Shown here: in pieces, positions 1 to 12,810 of the stretch | Position numbering within the stretch: position 1 is the stretch's first letter | Layout: the number at the start of each line of letters is the position of its first letter | DNA from: Micropterix aruncella | Taxonomy: Eukaryota; Arthropoda; Insecta; Lepidoptera; Micropterigidae | NCBI GenBank assembly: GCA_944548615.1 | Contig: OX155957.1 | Coordinates: 5,073,376 to 5,137,375, forward strand | Reading direction: 5' to 3' | DNA: 64,000 nt | Made by a program: the position numbers and the translations under genes | Notes under the pieces: model-generated | The model's database searches: none | What the model saw: the letters and a program-made list of their open reading frames with translations, nothing else | Told to the model about the DNA's origin: nothing

Positions 1-36
<36 letters not shown>
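1..36. repeat. (AT)n microsatellite, left flank of LTR element
   Basis: Pure AT dinucleotide run up to the TG that opens the first LTR. The same run resumes after the second LTR at 9446, so the element inserted into an (AT)n tract. Target duplication is compatible with ATAT (33-36 and 9446-9449), but its length cannot be fixed in a repeat. Confidence 0.95.
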
Positions 37-40
<4 letters not shown>

Positions 41-1916
41 ATGTGTCTAAATAAAATAGAATGTAAAGTTGTCTTGAAGGTTGCTATGTGTAACGATAAA
101 GTGTATTTATTTGTAGAGGCGCCAGCTACACATGCGGGAAATAGATGATAGACCACATAAACAAATGCAAAGGGCCTCCCTCCGCCTGGGAAGTTACCTT
201 TGTGCGTGGGAGTGGAGCGACGCCAAGGATACCACGGTAGCTCAGTCGTGCTCAGGGGTGGTTAAAATCCTGTATTGACGTCGTCCTGAAGTCGAGAGCA
301 TTCAAATTGAATGGACGGTCAAGTACCCTAGTTATGTTTTATTATAAAATGAATTTCAATATATCTTGTGAGAGGACTAAAAGAAGAAGAAGAAGCGATA
401 TCAAGTTTAGTGCGCTACGGCGACGAGATCGAATATTATGATTTACTCACCGCGCCCTCTATCGGTGTACCGACGAGGTACTGCGTCGGCGCGCGTCGAT
501 CGCGCCCGCTTGGAGCGCTCGGCCCCGGTCCCGGTCCGCGCTCTTACATAAATCAATGGCTAAATCGTCTAATGTATTTATTGGAAATAATTGCTAGATA
601 ATTATATTTAAAAAAAAGGAGAAAATACTATTTGAATCTAGGTACGCTCTAAACCAGCAGATGCTGCTATAATTAAATAATGTACTGCGGTTCTTTTCTC
701 CGCTAAATGATAAAATTAAAATGTATAATTTCAAAGTTCCTTTTATAAAATTATTCTTTAATTATCCCTTGCCCTGAAACATTACCCTGTCCAGTGTTAG
801 TCGGGTACCTACGAGATTGTAGCTCGCTCTGACCCGGCGGTATTTTTAGGTACCGTCTCGATTTCTTTAATTCGCTAAATAATGATTAATTAACCAAAAT
901 GAAAGGTTTATTTGACAGAGTAACATATTTTATTTTAATTATAATAAATGAAAGCTAGGCCATAGCATATGGCGAATCCGAGTAGTTGGAATTGACAAAA
1001 TTCTAAAATTAAATTCGTGGAAAATTGAACGTTAGAGCCTTTCAATTTTCAGGGCTTAATTCGGCGAAGTGGGATTTTGGACAGGTACTTTGGGTTCTGG
1101 AATAGAGAAGGAAGACACTGCTACCCGCGGGAGTTATTAGAGGGTTGCTTCTAGATTTTTTAGCGCCTGCTCCCCGGATGCGATTTTAAATTTTAAATTA
1201 TATTTTCCGAAATCGACCTTTAGATGATAGTAGAAAAATTAGTTGAGGCGAGGAGACGGAAGGCGATGCTCAGACACCGGGAATTATGACTGACCCGACG
1301 TACTACCTACTTCTATTTTGACGCACTCAAATTACTAAATTTTGATTTTACTTGACTCTAATTATTCACCAACGAAGATATGGCAACGGTAATTTACAGG
1401 GGTCTTGGCTTTAAAAGCAATCTTATTAATTTGAATTTATTATTTTTGAAATCTGATTTTACGAGAGGAAGCTAATGGTTACAGATAGAAGACTTGCCTG
1501 TAGATAGGTGCGGAATCCGATGAGGGCTTGCCCGGTACGCTGAACTGAGTTTAATTATAGATTTTAGATATTCACAGAATTTAAGTTCTAGACTGTGTTG
1601 GCTGGTGTGCAAATGAATAATTAAATGGGCGGTAGTCGGCCCGCTCCGCCAACGGCGGAGCGGCCGGTCTCTTCTCGACCGTCTTGCTCGGTCGTTGCCA
1701 GCCAAAAAAAAAAAGAAGAAAGATCTCTTTTCTAAGTAAAAATATTCTACCTTACTGATTAAAATTGATTAGGGATGTGCGCGACTTGTCGTCTACATAC
1801 GGTAAGACGTATCCGCTCGGTGTATCGCGTCTATGGCGCGATGGATAAAGTTAACTGATTAATTATTAAAATGATTTAGGTTAAAGTTTGTATACTATAA
1901 AAACTAGGCCCTAACA
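37..1916 (-). repeat. LTR, left copy (3' LTR of minus-strand element), 1880 bp
   Basis: Starts TGTTATGTG and ends CCCTAACA. Reading it against 7567-9445 I find one substitution (1403 t versus 8933 a) and one 1-bp indel near 1446. The LTR is long for an insect gypsy element. The 77-residue open frames at 368-601 (+) and 1472-1705 (-) recur in the other LTR simply because the LTRs are copies; they resemble no protein I know. Confidence 0.93.
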
Positions 1917-4900
1917 TTGCCGGATAGAGACCTAGTCACCGTCCCCGGTGACCTACATAAGCAATCAATGTTAAAGATATAATGCTACGAGGTGTTGTAC
2001 ACTAACCCCTACTTGCTACGATGCGTAGCCGCTAATACAATAAATATTGGTAACAGTAAGAAAATAAGAATAAGTACGTAACGGTAATGAAGAAATTTGC
2101 CCTGTTTGCAAGGGTTGATACAAATCAAGATATTTTAAAAAAATATAAAAAAAAAATAAATAACAGCTAAACGAGAGAAGATGGTTTTTGACAAAGTATT
2201 TTTTGATCCCAAAAAGTGCATAAGAGTTTCTTTGACTGCAGTATATGACGCTTACTCATATCAGGATTGGAGTTAAGAAAGTCAGGAAATGTGAATGTAG
2301 GGAAAGAATTCAGCCGTGAAAGATATCGCCTGTCCGTAACAGGGTTAACATGATTGACGGGTTGATCTTCTCCTGGGGCGTAGCGCGTGGCGTATCGTCT
2401 GGTTGCTGCGTCGCTCTCTCGGTGGGGTCGCTGCTTGGAGATCGACGTATGCGCGTCGTGGGCCTTGGGTAAGACACACAGCGTGTCTCGTGGTGGTCGA
2501 TTGATGAGCCGTACCTTGGAATTGCGAGAAAAATAGGCGAGCATTAGTAGGTTGCCTAGTTTTCTGATGTTGTGCCGTGGTGATTTTAATCGAGGCAAAC
2601 TCGAAGAACATGACAAGTGGGCTGCTGCTTTGGAAATTGCGTCACTTTGCTTAGTTTAAAAAGTCCGGTGGAAAATTTTGCAGAGCTTCTATTGTGACAG
2701 AAACAGGATGCTACACTAGCTGTTTCGAGTCTGTGTGCACGGAGGAAATTAAATTTATACACGTCGCTTGTTTGAAAAGTCCGGTGCGTTGTGGCTAGCG
2801 GGTGTAATAGGGAAGGTGATTTTCGTGCCTAAATGCCCTGTCCATTTCAGAGAACACTACTTCACTTCACTGGGTACACACTACGCTGATGCTAAAATGG
2901 CACTTAAAGCGTCCTTATTTGCATGTTGATGGAAATAGTATATGTGGAGGTTACTTGCGGTCTGGTTTGTGTGACTTCGCATCCTGGTCCACCTGGTTTA
3001 CTGATAATGTTCCTATTGATAGGGAACGCTCCTGCGGTCCTCGCCTATCGGATGTCGTCTATCGTGAATGCCGTCCTGGTTGTCATATAGAGATAGGAAA
3101 ATGTATCTTTACCTCTAGACTGGAGTAGGTATCCTGGTTTCGGATGTCCATACTGGTTGGCTGGCAGAATTATGGTCCGTGGATTTATGGGCTGGATTAT
3201 TCGGTCAGCATTGCCTTCATTATGGTATCTAGCAGCTTGGCTCGACGTTTGAGGTTTGCTTCCCGCCTTGCCGAATGTCACTGGACTGTCTGGTCGGTTA
3301 TGACCAATTTTCCAAATATTGTCTGGAACGTGAAAAGTTATGCGGCATCATCTCGTTCAATTATCTAGCTCAGTTTTTTACTGGAATACTAGGATAGGTG
3401 GTGAGAGAAGGAGAGGCTCTAGTATATGTAACCATTTGTGTGTTATCATATCTTCGCTTTACAATTCCGTTCGAAACTTTGTTTTTAATCTTAAAGAAAA
3501 ATAAATGTATTTTCCGACTTCTTAAATTTCCTATGTGATTGGGGTCAAAACTGGTGCATATGTTCTGTCTGTATGCTACATTTTAAGCGTGATAAGAAAG
3601 ATTGGTACATAACAAAAAAAAACTTAAATTATTATAAATTACAAGTATTGTGAGACGCGTAGGTACACAATGTGGTATATTATTAATCCAACAAGGCATT
3701 TTAAAATCTATTCAACATATGATATTATTTTTTAAATTAGGAATATGCAGCTAAACTTTGCTGCTTAATGCGTATACTTACATATTATAATATAGTAATA
3801 AACAAAGAACAAGAAAAATTATTATAACAGTGGCAGTGCTCATATTGTGCAGCTTTACACATGAAATTCCATGGTTGAAAAACAAACAAAAAGAAATAAA
3901 TAAATTAGAAATGTTGTTACTTTTTGTAGCTACTTTCTTTGAAAAAAAAAATTGAAGAAAGGAAGGGGAAAGGAAAAAAAAAACTAAACTCTTTTTTTAT
4001 CTCGGTCTATAAGCATCCATTCCGGCGGGTTATATTTTTGATTATATTCAGGCTTTATTAAATGAAGGTATAGATAATTAATCCAATGGGGAACAGAAAA
4101 ATTAATTGTTTATTAAAATGGTGAAAGGGGTGTAGTAGGTGTGGGAGAGCAGGTGCCAAATGTTTCCGGATAATTTATAAAAACAAAAAAAATATGAAGG
4201 GTTCCGGATTTAAAAAAAAATATAATATATTTTATTTTTAAGTTTTGAAATTATGGAATGCATTTGCAAGAATGGTACTTCGGGTAGCGGTGTTTCCTTT
4301 TGATTTTGTGCCCTGTTAATTATTGATTGTTTTGATATAGTGTTTTTATATTTTGTTTATTTTTGTATTTATGGTGTGTTTTATAGAGAAATCGGCCTTA
4401 ACTAACGAAAGCAAGACTACCAATAAATGTCTGCTAATACGTTTATTAAAAAAATAATAATAATATATTTTGCATCAATGTGCAGTGTGTAGAAGCGTTC
4501 GAGCTTATTTTACCGAATAATTGTTAATGTAATGTGAAAAGGAGCATAAAGATTTTAGGCCGGTTCTTTAATTTGCATTGACCATTTTGACGACTTATCT
4601 GAAATGTACAGAAGCGAATTACGTAATTTTAATTTGCGTAAATTCTGGTCGTATTGGTATTCAAATTTATAATTTTAAAAGAAATATTGTATATTTGTGT
4701 TTTTTTAAAAAAAAGAATTGAGCGTGTGTGTTTATTGTTGTTTGTGGACGGGATAGAACGGCAGTGTGGTTTTCTTTACACGAATAACCAGTTCTGGATG
4801 TTTATAGACCTCGCGGTCTTTCACTCGTGGTGGTATGAAGTTAAATTTTAGAGTTCCTCTATGCGTTGTTCCGCAGGCAACTCCCTAACTTCCATGATTT

Positions 4901-6488
4901 TGAGGTCCTTAGTGTATGATGTTTTTATTGCATATAAATTTTGTGAGATGTAAGTTTTGTAGTCATGGTGATAAATAATAATACTAGATATTTCTGACAT
5001 AGTATTTTCCTTTCGTGTGCCATTCGCGCTTCGGTCTTTCGTCATCATGCAAGCACTTCCTTTCATGCTTTCCTGTCATACTTAAATGTGTCTGTCTCGT
5101 ACCTATTTTAATATTTTGACATGGAGGAATGCAATTATGACATTTATAAGTCATTTTTTCCAAATATTTATATCCAATTAAGATCATTATTTTGTGATTT
5201 TTGATGAGTATTTATGGACAAACTAAACGGGGCTTATTATTTATTAGAAAATAACGTTGCGGGAAATCAATGGGGGTTTTTATCTTACAATGAAGAAATT
5301 ATGGTATGGAAAATTCCATATCTTGGCAAAAGCCAAGACCGAACAAAGAGCTTTCTGTAGCTTATGACTAATCTACAACGGTTTTTGAAGGGGTTCCTAG
5401 TCGCTACTTAGTATTAACGATCTACTTGCCGCGTGATTGTATGTCAAAAAAAATATAAAATAATTGATAGAAAAATATAAAAGTACTTTTACAACAGAGC
5501 TGAGCATGTAGATTTTAATTCGACGATGACAGTTGATGCATTAAATACCCGGAACATAATAGTTCCTTGCGCTTTTTTACCTTTATGGTAGGATGAACAC
5601 TAAACCCAGTAAATATATAATTAAAAAAAATCCAGAGCTTGTCCGGCGGTGTTTCTCTCGCAAGCGAACGGTTAAGCACCGAACCGTTTTAAAATCGCAT
5701 AATTGCGTATAAATATAATTAAGGTAGAGAAATATCTTTGTTCTTTGATTTTGCCGCAACGGCCCATGCAAAGGGAAATGTTGTGTTTAAATTGTGTGTA
5801 AATGCGCTCGATTTTATCTCTATATTATGATTTATCATACCTACTGCCGTGTACGTTGATCGGTCGGATCTATTTATAAATAATGGCTTAACGCAGGTGT
5901 TGTGTAAGTGTGTTTGATTGCATTGACTCGAAATACTGTTTGTTTTTAAATTTGGATATGAAAATACATTAATGATATTTATTATATTTTTAAGAATTTG
6001 GGGCTAAATTTGCCCACATGGTGAGGTACCGAATCCGGCGGCCTTCTTGCCGGATGAGAGTACCTTTCAAAAAAAAAATTTATTTTATAAAATTTTTTTT
6101 TTTGTAGACTATTTGTACTTGTGTTCGTTTTTTTTTTTTTGTAGGTACTTTAGACCGTGTGTTCTGTTGTGTCATGTGTTTTGTGTGTGTGAATTTAGTT
6201 TATTTGTTGCGCTTTGTTTTGGATTTTGTATCTTGATAAAGTGCGTTAGGTTGTTTACAATTAATTGTTTATTTTATTTGTCTTATATCAAATGGAATTA
6301 TAATTTTGACTCTTTGTTTTTTCTGTTGAATAGCTTATTTTATGCCTTATAGACGCAATAGTTAATACCTTTTTTGTGTACCTTGTGCGATTTATATCCG
6401 GAATCCGCAGTTTCACGATGGAGACCGTGACGACGCGATCGACTTCACTTCGGCGACGCCACGCTAGACCATATGTTGTTATAGGGTA
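1917..6488 (-). other. Internal region of LTR element without recognisable coding
   Basis: About 4.5 kb between the integrase remnant and the left LTR, AT-rich with a GC-richer part at 2340-3370. Open frames such as 2167-2616 (-) and 2889-3128 (+) overlap one another on both strands and show no motif I recognise. It could be a long untranslated region, a captured host segment, or a degraded env or accessory region; the sequence does not decide. Confidence 0.5.
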
Positions 6489-6689
6489 TTAGTTACTCGC
6501 AATGTCTTTAATATGAAAAAGACCCCGCGGTTTTCCGTTCTCGTCGGCTAACTCGTAGGCGACTGGGGACTTTTTTGCAATGACTTTGCACTTTATATAC
6601 CTAGGGCTGAGTTTGCTACAAAAAAAATCTGCTTTTCTTGACAATGTATGGTTTTTGGCCCAGACCCAATCTCCTGTTTTAAAATTCAA
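6489..6689 (-). pseudogene. Integrase C-terminal remnant (Ty3/gypsy pol)
   Basis: A 66-residue open frame ends in a stop at 6489. It contains the order typical of the end of gypsy integrases: F-K-T-G-D-W-V-W, a leucine-serine pair, K-L-S-P-R-Y, a V-I segment, S-P-V-A-Y-E-L, and a final H-I-K-D-I. The N-terminal zinc finger and D,D,E catalytic core are absent. The frame runs a little further upstream without a methionine, as expected of a polyprotein fragment. Confidence 0.8.
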
Positions 6690-7544
6690 CGTGTTTCCTT
6701 TACTATTATTTTTTTTAAGATTGTAAACAGCGGATGATGAAGTGTGTAAGAAAGTTAATCGTGTTTATTCAAAAGTGAACGTGTTGATCCTAGTGTGTTG
6801 ATGTGGATTAGTGTGTACCTACTTGATGTAATATTGTATTAGTGTATTATGAATTTATTAAGTTAAGGTCCCATATGCAATAGGCAAATGGGAAAGGAAA
6901 TGAAAGAAAGAAATTGATGAAGTTAAATGAAAACAAAAAAAAATAAAAAAGTAAAATGAAAGAAAGGAAAATTGTAACACCCTGTAGGCTTGTGAAATTT
7001 TGTTAAGTATTTACTATAAGTGTGAATAGTAGTATTAATTGCGGATATTTTTTGCATAAACGTCTTAAGGTTCGTTTGTTGTAACTGTATAACTAGATAT
7101 GTGTCCAACGTGTCGTCGAAGAAGCAAAATCCCCACGTAATCCTTTGCTGATTCCGAAGTCAAATCCCCAAGACACCTTGGTTATTACTTACGCTTATGG
7201 CTGAAAGGCTATTGTACATGTAGTATATTATTTAAAAAAATTAAAATGTAAAGCACTTTTTAAAGCATGAAAAAAAATATTGTGTTAGTTTTGTAACAAC
7301 CTGTAAAATAAATTGGCAGTAGGTACGTTGTGTAGAGAAACAATAAAAGAAAAATATAAAAATAATAAAAAGAAAAATTTTTGGGCGGGTTGGGTGGGAA
7401 ATTTTATGGTGTCCTCTATGTCGGACGATAATAGAGAAGATACAAAAAGAAAATAAAATTGTAATATTGTTATAATAAAGGCGTACTGGAAAAAGTTTTT
7501 GAATCCTAAAACAAATCTATAAACGTTTTTTAAAAAAAAAAATC

Positions 7545-7562
7545 GCCCCCGTTGGGCGGCCA
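7545..7562 (-). other. Primer binding site-like sequence
   Basis: On the minus strand, four bases after the LTR end, the sequence reads TGGCCGCCCAACGGGGGC. From memory the insect tRNA-Lys complement is TGGCGCCCAACGTGGGGC; the two differ by one inserted C and one missing T. This supports minus-strand orientation and Lys priming. Confidence 0.6.
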
Positions 7563-7566
7563 AATC

Positions 7567-9445
7567 TGTTATGTGTCTAAATAAAATAGAATGTAAAGTT
7601 GTCTTGAAGGTTGCTATGTGTAACGATAAAGTGTATTTATTTGTAGAGGCGCCAGCTACACATGCGGGAAATAGATGATAGACCACATAAACAAATGCAA
7701 AGGGCCTCCCTCCGCCTGGGAAGTTACCTTTGTGCGTGGGAGTGGAGCGACGCCAAGGATACCACGGTAGCTCAGTCGTGCTCAGGGGTGGTTAAAATCC
7801 TGTATTGACGTCGTCCTGAAGTCGAGAGCATTCAAATTGAATGGACGGTCAAGTACCCTAGTTATGTTTTATTATAAAATGAATTTCAATATATCTTGTG
7901 AGAGGACTAAAAGAAGAAGAAGAAGCGATATCAAGTTTAGTGCGCTACGGCGACGAGATCGAATATTATGATTTACTCACCGCGCCCTCTATCGGTGTAC
8001 CGACGAGGTACTGCGTCGGCGCGCGTCGATCGCGCCCGCTTGGAGCGCTCGGCCCCGGTCCCGGTCCGCGCTCTTACATAAATCAATGGCTAAATCGTCT
8101 AATGTATTTATTGGAAATAATTGCTAGATAATTATATTTAAAAAAAAGGAGAAAATACTATTTGAATCTAGGTACGCTCTAAACCAGCAGATGCTGCTAT
8201 AATTAAATAATGTACTGCGGTTCTTTTCTCCGCTAAATGATAAAATTAAAATGTATAATTTCAAAGTTCCTTTTATAAAATTATTCTTTAATTATCCCTT
8301 GCCCTGAAACATTACCCTGTCCAGTGTTAGTCGGGTACCTACGAGATTGTAGCTCGCTCTGACCCGGCGGTATTTTTAGGTACCGTCTCGATTTCTTTAA
8401 TTCGCTAAATAATGATTAATTAACCAAAATGAAAGGTTTATTTGACAGAGTAACATATTTTATTTTAATTATAATAAATGAAAGCTAGGCCATAGCATAT
8501 GGCGAATCCGAGTAGTTGGAATTGACAAAATTCTAAAATTAAATTCGTGGAAAATTGAACGTTAGAGCCTTTCAATTTTCAGGGCTTAATTCGGCGAAGT
8601 GGGATTTTGGACAGGTACTTTGGGTTCTGGAATAGAGAAGGAAGACACTGCTACCCGCGGGAGTTATTAGAGGGTTGCTTCTAGATTTTTTAGCGCCTGC
8701 TCCCCGGATGCGATTTTAAATTTTAAATTATATTTTCCGAAATCGACCTTTAGATGATAGTAGAAAAATTAGTTGAGGCGAGGAGACGGAAGGCGATGCT
8801 CAGACACCGGGAATTATGACTGACCCGACGTACTACCTACTTCTATTTTGACGCACTCAAATTACTAAATTTTGATTTTACTTGACTCTAATTATTCACC
8901 AACGAAGATATGGCAACGGTAATTTACAGGGGACTTGGCTTTAAAAGCAATCTTATTAATTTGAATTTATTATTTTGAAATCTGATTTTACGAGAGGAAG
9001 CTAATGGTTACAGATAGAAGACTTGCCTGTAGATAGGTGCGGAATCCGATGAGGGCTTGCCCGGTACGCTGAACTGAGTTTAATTATAGATTTTAGATAT
9101 TCACAGAATTTAAGTTCTAGACTGTGTTGGCTGGTGTGCAAATGAATAATTAAATGGGCGGTAGTCGGCCCGCTCCGCCAACGGCGGAGCGGCCGGTCTC
9201 TTCTCGACCGTCTTGCTCGGTCGTTGCCAGCCAAAAAAAAAAAGAAGAAAGATCTCTTTTCTAAGTAAAAATATTCTACCTTACTGATTAAAATTGATTA
9301 GGGATGTGCGCGACTTGTCGTCTACATACGGTAAGACGTATCCGCTCGGTGTATCGCGTCTATGGCGCGATGGATAAAGTTAACTGATTAATTATTAAAA
9401 TGATTTAGGTTAAAGTTTGTATACTATAAAAACTAGGCCCTAACA
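7567..9445 (-). repeat. LTR, right copy (5' LTR of minus-strand element), 1879 bp
   Basis: Near-identical partner of 37-1916, same TG and CA ends, followed directly by ATATAT. One substitution and one 1-bp indel in nearly 1.9 kb mean the insertion is recent. Confidence 0.93.
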
Positions 9446-9479
9446 ATATATATATATATATATATAAATATATATATAT
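9446..9479. repeat. (AT)n tract, right flank of LTR element
   Basis: Continuation of the target microsatellite after the right LTR, with one interruption. Confidence 0.9.
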
Positions 9480-9528
9480 GCAGCAGGTGATTTTGCTTAC
9501 TGCAGTTATATTTTAGTTCAAAGTTCGA

Positions 9529-9920
9529 AGTCTTCCAAATGAGATGTTTGAGGCAGATTCTCGGTGTCTCACTCCGCGACCGAATTCGAAACGAGACCAT
9601 TAGAGAAAGATGCGATCTACTAACAACGATCGAAGAAGAAGTACCAAACGTCGGCTACGATGGTTCGGCCATGTTTGCCGAATGAACGATAATCGCTTGC
9701 CACATAAACTTCTTTAGCGAGACCGCCCGACAGAATTGAGAATTCAGCGATGGGCACCGAAGAAAACCTGGCCAAACAACATCAAAGACCTTAAGAATCA
9801 ACGATTATCGAATCGTGAATGGAGTACGAGATCCAGCGGCACCGACAGCAGCGTATTGGCTGCGAGGGCGACCCCCTCCCCAATCGCCGGCTACGGAATA
9901 AATAATAATAATTATTATTA
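9529..9920 (+). pseudogene. Non-LTR retrotransposon reverse transcriptase, C-terminal remnant
   Basis: Conceptual translation shows C-L-R-Q-I-L-G-V-S-L-R-D-R-I-R-N, then after a frameshift R-R-L-R-W-F-G-H-V-C-R-M with R-L-P, a stop, and then P-K-K-T-W-P-N-N-I-K-D-L-K followed by E-W. This is the usual order at the C-terminus of insect endonuclease/reverse-transcriptase LINE proteins. It is broken by at least one frameshift and one stop, and ends in an AAT-rich tail at 9896-9920, as expected for a LINE 3' end. The clade (RTE-like or other) is not settled. Confidence 0.78.
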
Positions 9921-10577
9921 GTAGGCGCCTGGTTGCTCTTTCTGATAGTGTGCGGAAACCAGCCTTCCAATCGTACTTCGATTTATACATCAGCGGACAA
10001 GAGAGTAGAGAAACACAAACATTAGTATTTACAAAAAAATATTATTTATTTAATTAATGTATACAGAGAAGCTTACCTATGAGGGACGTGGTGTGATTAG
10101 AGTTGATTTGATACATGAAAAATTGCGGTTTATAAAGCCAACATTTTGACGTTGAAATGTTATGAATGACGTCAGAATGTATAACCGTGGGATTGAAAGA
10201 AACGTTTGATAAAATGCTTACGGTGAAAGACGCATTTACGAATTCTGGTTAATTATGCTATTTAATGATGTCAGACAGAATTCATGTCAAAATGTAACAC
10301 GTGTAAATTAATAGTAGTCGCAAAATTATATATGTTGCTAACCGTTACAATATCGATTACAGCAACTTCCATCTCCTGATCTCCTTTATCTAAGTGTCTA
10401 AGTCATCCGTTGTTATTTATACAGGTTAAGTTTTTATTTGTGACTTCCTTGTTGTGGGTGAATCAGAATTAGCAGGTAAAGACATTTTGATAACAAAAAG
10501 TAGGGAAGAAAAAAGGTTTTTCATTTTTTTTTTGTTGAAAGTTTGTTTTTTTTATTTGAAAAATAGTATACAGATTT
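9921..10577. other. No gene seen
   Basis: AT-rich non-coding DNA. I see no exon, transposon end or long repeat that I can support. Confidence 0.6.
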
Positions 10578-10668
10578 GAGTGCGTTGCGTCACCTAGCGG
10601 TACGTAAAATATCACGAATATTGTTTATTCACGATATTTTACATACTGCTAGATAGCGCAGCGCACCC
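10578..10668. repeat. Imperfect foldback, about 43-bp arms
   Basis: The arm 10578-10620 pairs with 10625-10668 around a 4-base loop; the matched core is GTAAAATATC...GATATTTTAC. Several differences between the arms show age. Probably a decayed miniature inverted-repeat element. Confidence 0.8.
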
Positions 10669-11354
10669 AACGCTTATAAAACTTTGTTTTACTTGATAGG
10701 CTTTACAAATTAAAAAAAAAAAACTAAGTTTTTTTATAAAATTGTTTACGTGCTCGTACTGATTCGCGTTCACCCACTACTATGATGTCACTATTAAAAA
10801 ACTCCGCCTGTATACTTGCCGTTGACATAATATATATTTGTAATACTCCTGTATGTACTCGTTTAAATTTCATTTTTATTTTTTTTCTAAATTTTAATTT
10901 TTTGATTGGGTTTGATTATATTACTGTATTTTTAACCAATTATGACAACTTAAATATTTTTGATTTGTACATCAGTTTTTATTTATTTATTTTTTTATTT
11001 TTTTTTATTTATTCATTATCATGATTATGCTATGGTTAACAATTTTAAATATTTCATTTCTTCTTTTATTTTAATTCCTATTAAATTTAATTTTTTTGCT
11101 AATTTTTATAATTAGGTTTGATTCTCTCACGCAATTCTTAAGCAATTATAATTATCTAAATACTAGCTAATTATCACTTTTATGATTATGTTAAGTCTAT
11201 CAATTTTATATTATTAATGTCACTTTTCGATTATCAACTTTATATTTAATCTTCCAGCTTGCAAAAATGTATTTCTTCTACGTAACTACATTTTCTACAT
11301 TCTACATTACTCAGTTTTTTTTTATATTGGTTCATAATATATTTAAAACAATTT
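10669..11354. other. AT-rich stretch without a supported gene
   Basis: Long T and A runs. The open frame at 10782-11024 is a low-complexity, phenylalanine-rich translation of T-rich DNA and is not supported as coding. Confidence 0.6.
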
Positions 11355-11480
11355 AAATATCCGCCTTAGAACAGGCTATTGCCTAGTTAGGCGACATTAA
11401 AATAGGATCACTGGCAACAGTTTCTTGCATAACATGTTATTAGTTTTTTTGCTACTGTAGATAATTGTAAATTAACAAAT
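11355..11480 (+). mobile_element. LINE 3'-end fragment with terminal stem-loop
   Basis: Contains CCTTAGAACAGGC, a short loop, then GCCTAGTTAGG. This resembles the 3' hairpins at 43303-43330 and 44868-44896, both followed by AAAT tails. Here the tail is not evident. Confidence 0.5.
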
Positions 11481-12535
11481 TTAATCAAAAAAAAATTTTT
11501 TTATTGATTTACTCGTTTACATTGCTGCTTCCTCTGTTATTGTTAATGTCAGGTATGGTCAGTCCCGAATCTATGATTTTTCCGAGCCGAACAAAACGAT
11601 GTCGTCATTCGCGCCCCCTCTCCTCCATCATTTGCAATTATTGATTTATAAAATACTCACATAACATAGTGGATGGGATTTCTTGTGACCAAATCAAAAC
11701 CCTTAAATAAATTTGCACTCTTTATGTTCTATTTGCTAACAACTTTTCCTTTTATGTGACAGTAATATAGCATACATACAAACAGTGTATACAACGCATA
11801 ATCAAAACTGTACAATGACGTACACACACCTCCAATCCTTAAATTGAGGGAAACTTTATATTATCTAACATTGCTAATTTTATATCTAACACGACCAGTT
11901 TTCCTATTCGCAAAATCTGTTGCCACATCAAATAATAATTATATAGTCACTTTGAATCAGTAGTTGTTAACAAATAATATCAACCAATAGTCTCATCAAA
12001 GTTCGTATCATAGGCAGTTTTACTTCCGATGGCTAGGATCGCTAATCAGATAGACAACCCTGACTCACTGTTGAAGGCAGAAACGTTTTATTTATTTTTA
12101 GTTTTCTGAAACTTCGTTTATAACATGCAGATATCATCCCGAATGTGCAGTATATCCCTAAAGTTATTTTTAACACATCTAGTGTACTTGTATTTTCGTT
12201 GATTCTGATTTTAATTGGTGCTTGCTTTTTAAATAAACTAGCTAGCTTACTTTTTAAGTTTCTGGCAGAAGTCAACTGCGTTTAAATCTTTGGAATAATT
12301 ACAACCTAGATAGGCTCCATTTTTTGCAGTTCTTCGGTGGACATTTTTACATACTATATTCGGGTTTATTCGGCTTCTGGCGGTAAGGCTCTCTTCTGTC
12401 TGCGGGGAGATTTTTTTTCTAGATGCGATGGAAATTCCCCTGGCATAGACCACACACCCACTGCGTACACCTTCAAAAATCAATTAGAATGTCTTGAAGA
12501 ATCAAAAGAACAAACGATAATACGACGCGCCTTAG
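11481..12535. other. No gene seen
   Basis: AT-rich, with scattered short open frames on both strands that overlap one another. Nothing recognisable. Confidence 0.55.
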
Positions 12536-12570
12536 ACTGGGGTACCTTATTGCCCTTAAGGTACCCCAGT
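12536..12570. repeat. Perfect 14-bp inverted repeat followed by poly-C
   Basis: The arm ACTGGGGTACCTTA (12536-12549) and its exact complement (12557-12570) are separated by 7 bases. A C-rich run follows at 12574-12593. It lies 240 bp upstream of a P5CS exon, inside the presumed preceding intron. Confidence 0.85.
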
Positions 12571-12810
12571 TTACCCCCCCCCCCCCCTCCCCCAAATCCG
12601 GAGCTGGGTATGGCAACTAATATTTCTTAAGCACTGTCCTCAAATTATTGTCAATCAGGTCTTTATGTCTTAGCTTGATATTTTCTAGTATATCTGCTTC
12701 AATCGTTTTGGTGCTACGTCGTATTAATACTCTTTTAGTGCTTCATCTTAGAGTTATTCCATGTTCAGTTCTCAGCTATATTATTTATGTATATATTTTT
12801 TTTATTTCAG

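Larger units (their letters stand above)
37..9445 (-). mobile_element. Young Ty3/gypsy-type LTR retrotransposon, mostly deleted inside
   Basis: Two near-identical direct repeats (37-1916 and 7567-9445), both starting TG and ending CA, flank about 5.65 kb. I read it on the minus strand because the only pol remnant, an integrase C-terminal segment at 6489-6689, is on that strand, and because the sequence inside the right LTR resembles a tRNA-Lys primer binding site on that strand. No gag, protease, reverse transcriptase or RNase H was found; only about 0.85 kb separates the primer site from the integrase remnant. The element must therefore have been mobilised in trans (LARD-like). About 4.5 kb between integrase and the left LTR is unexplained. 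No convincing polypurine tract is seen on either strand, which weakens the orientation call somewhat. Confidence 0.85.

Noticed and set aside
368..601. 77-codon open frame repeated at 7898-8131, looking like a conserved gene pair
   Set aside because: Both lie in the two LTRs of one element and are identical because the LTRs are.
6047..6352. 101-codon plus-strand frame rich in Phe, Leu and Cys, resembling a membrane protein
   Set aside because: Low-complexity translation of T-rich DNA inside a retroelement, opposite to the element's sense strand.
10782..11024. Hydrophobic 80-codon frame
   Set aside because: Translation of T-rich low-complexity DNA, no start context or splice support.
12648..12810. 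In-frame extension of the P5CS reductase exon upstream to 12648
   Set aside because: No ATG starts it, a pyrimidine tract and CAG acceptor lie exactly where the conserved protein begins, and the extension is hydrophobic T-rich translation without P5CS similarity.
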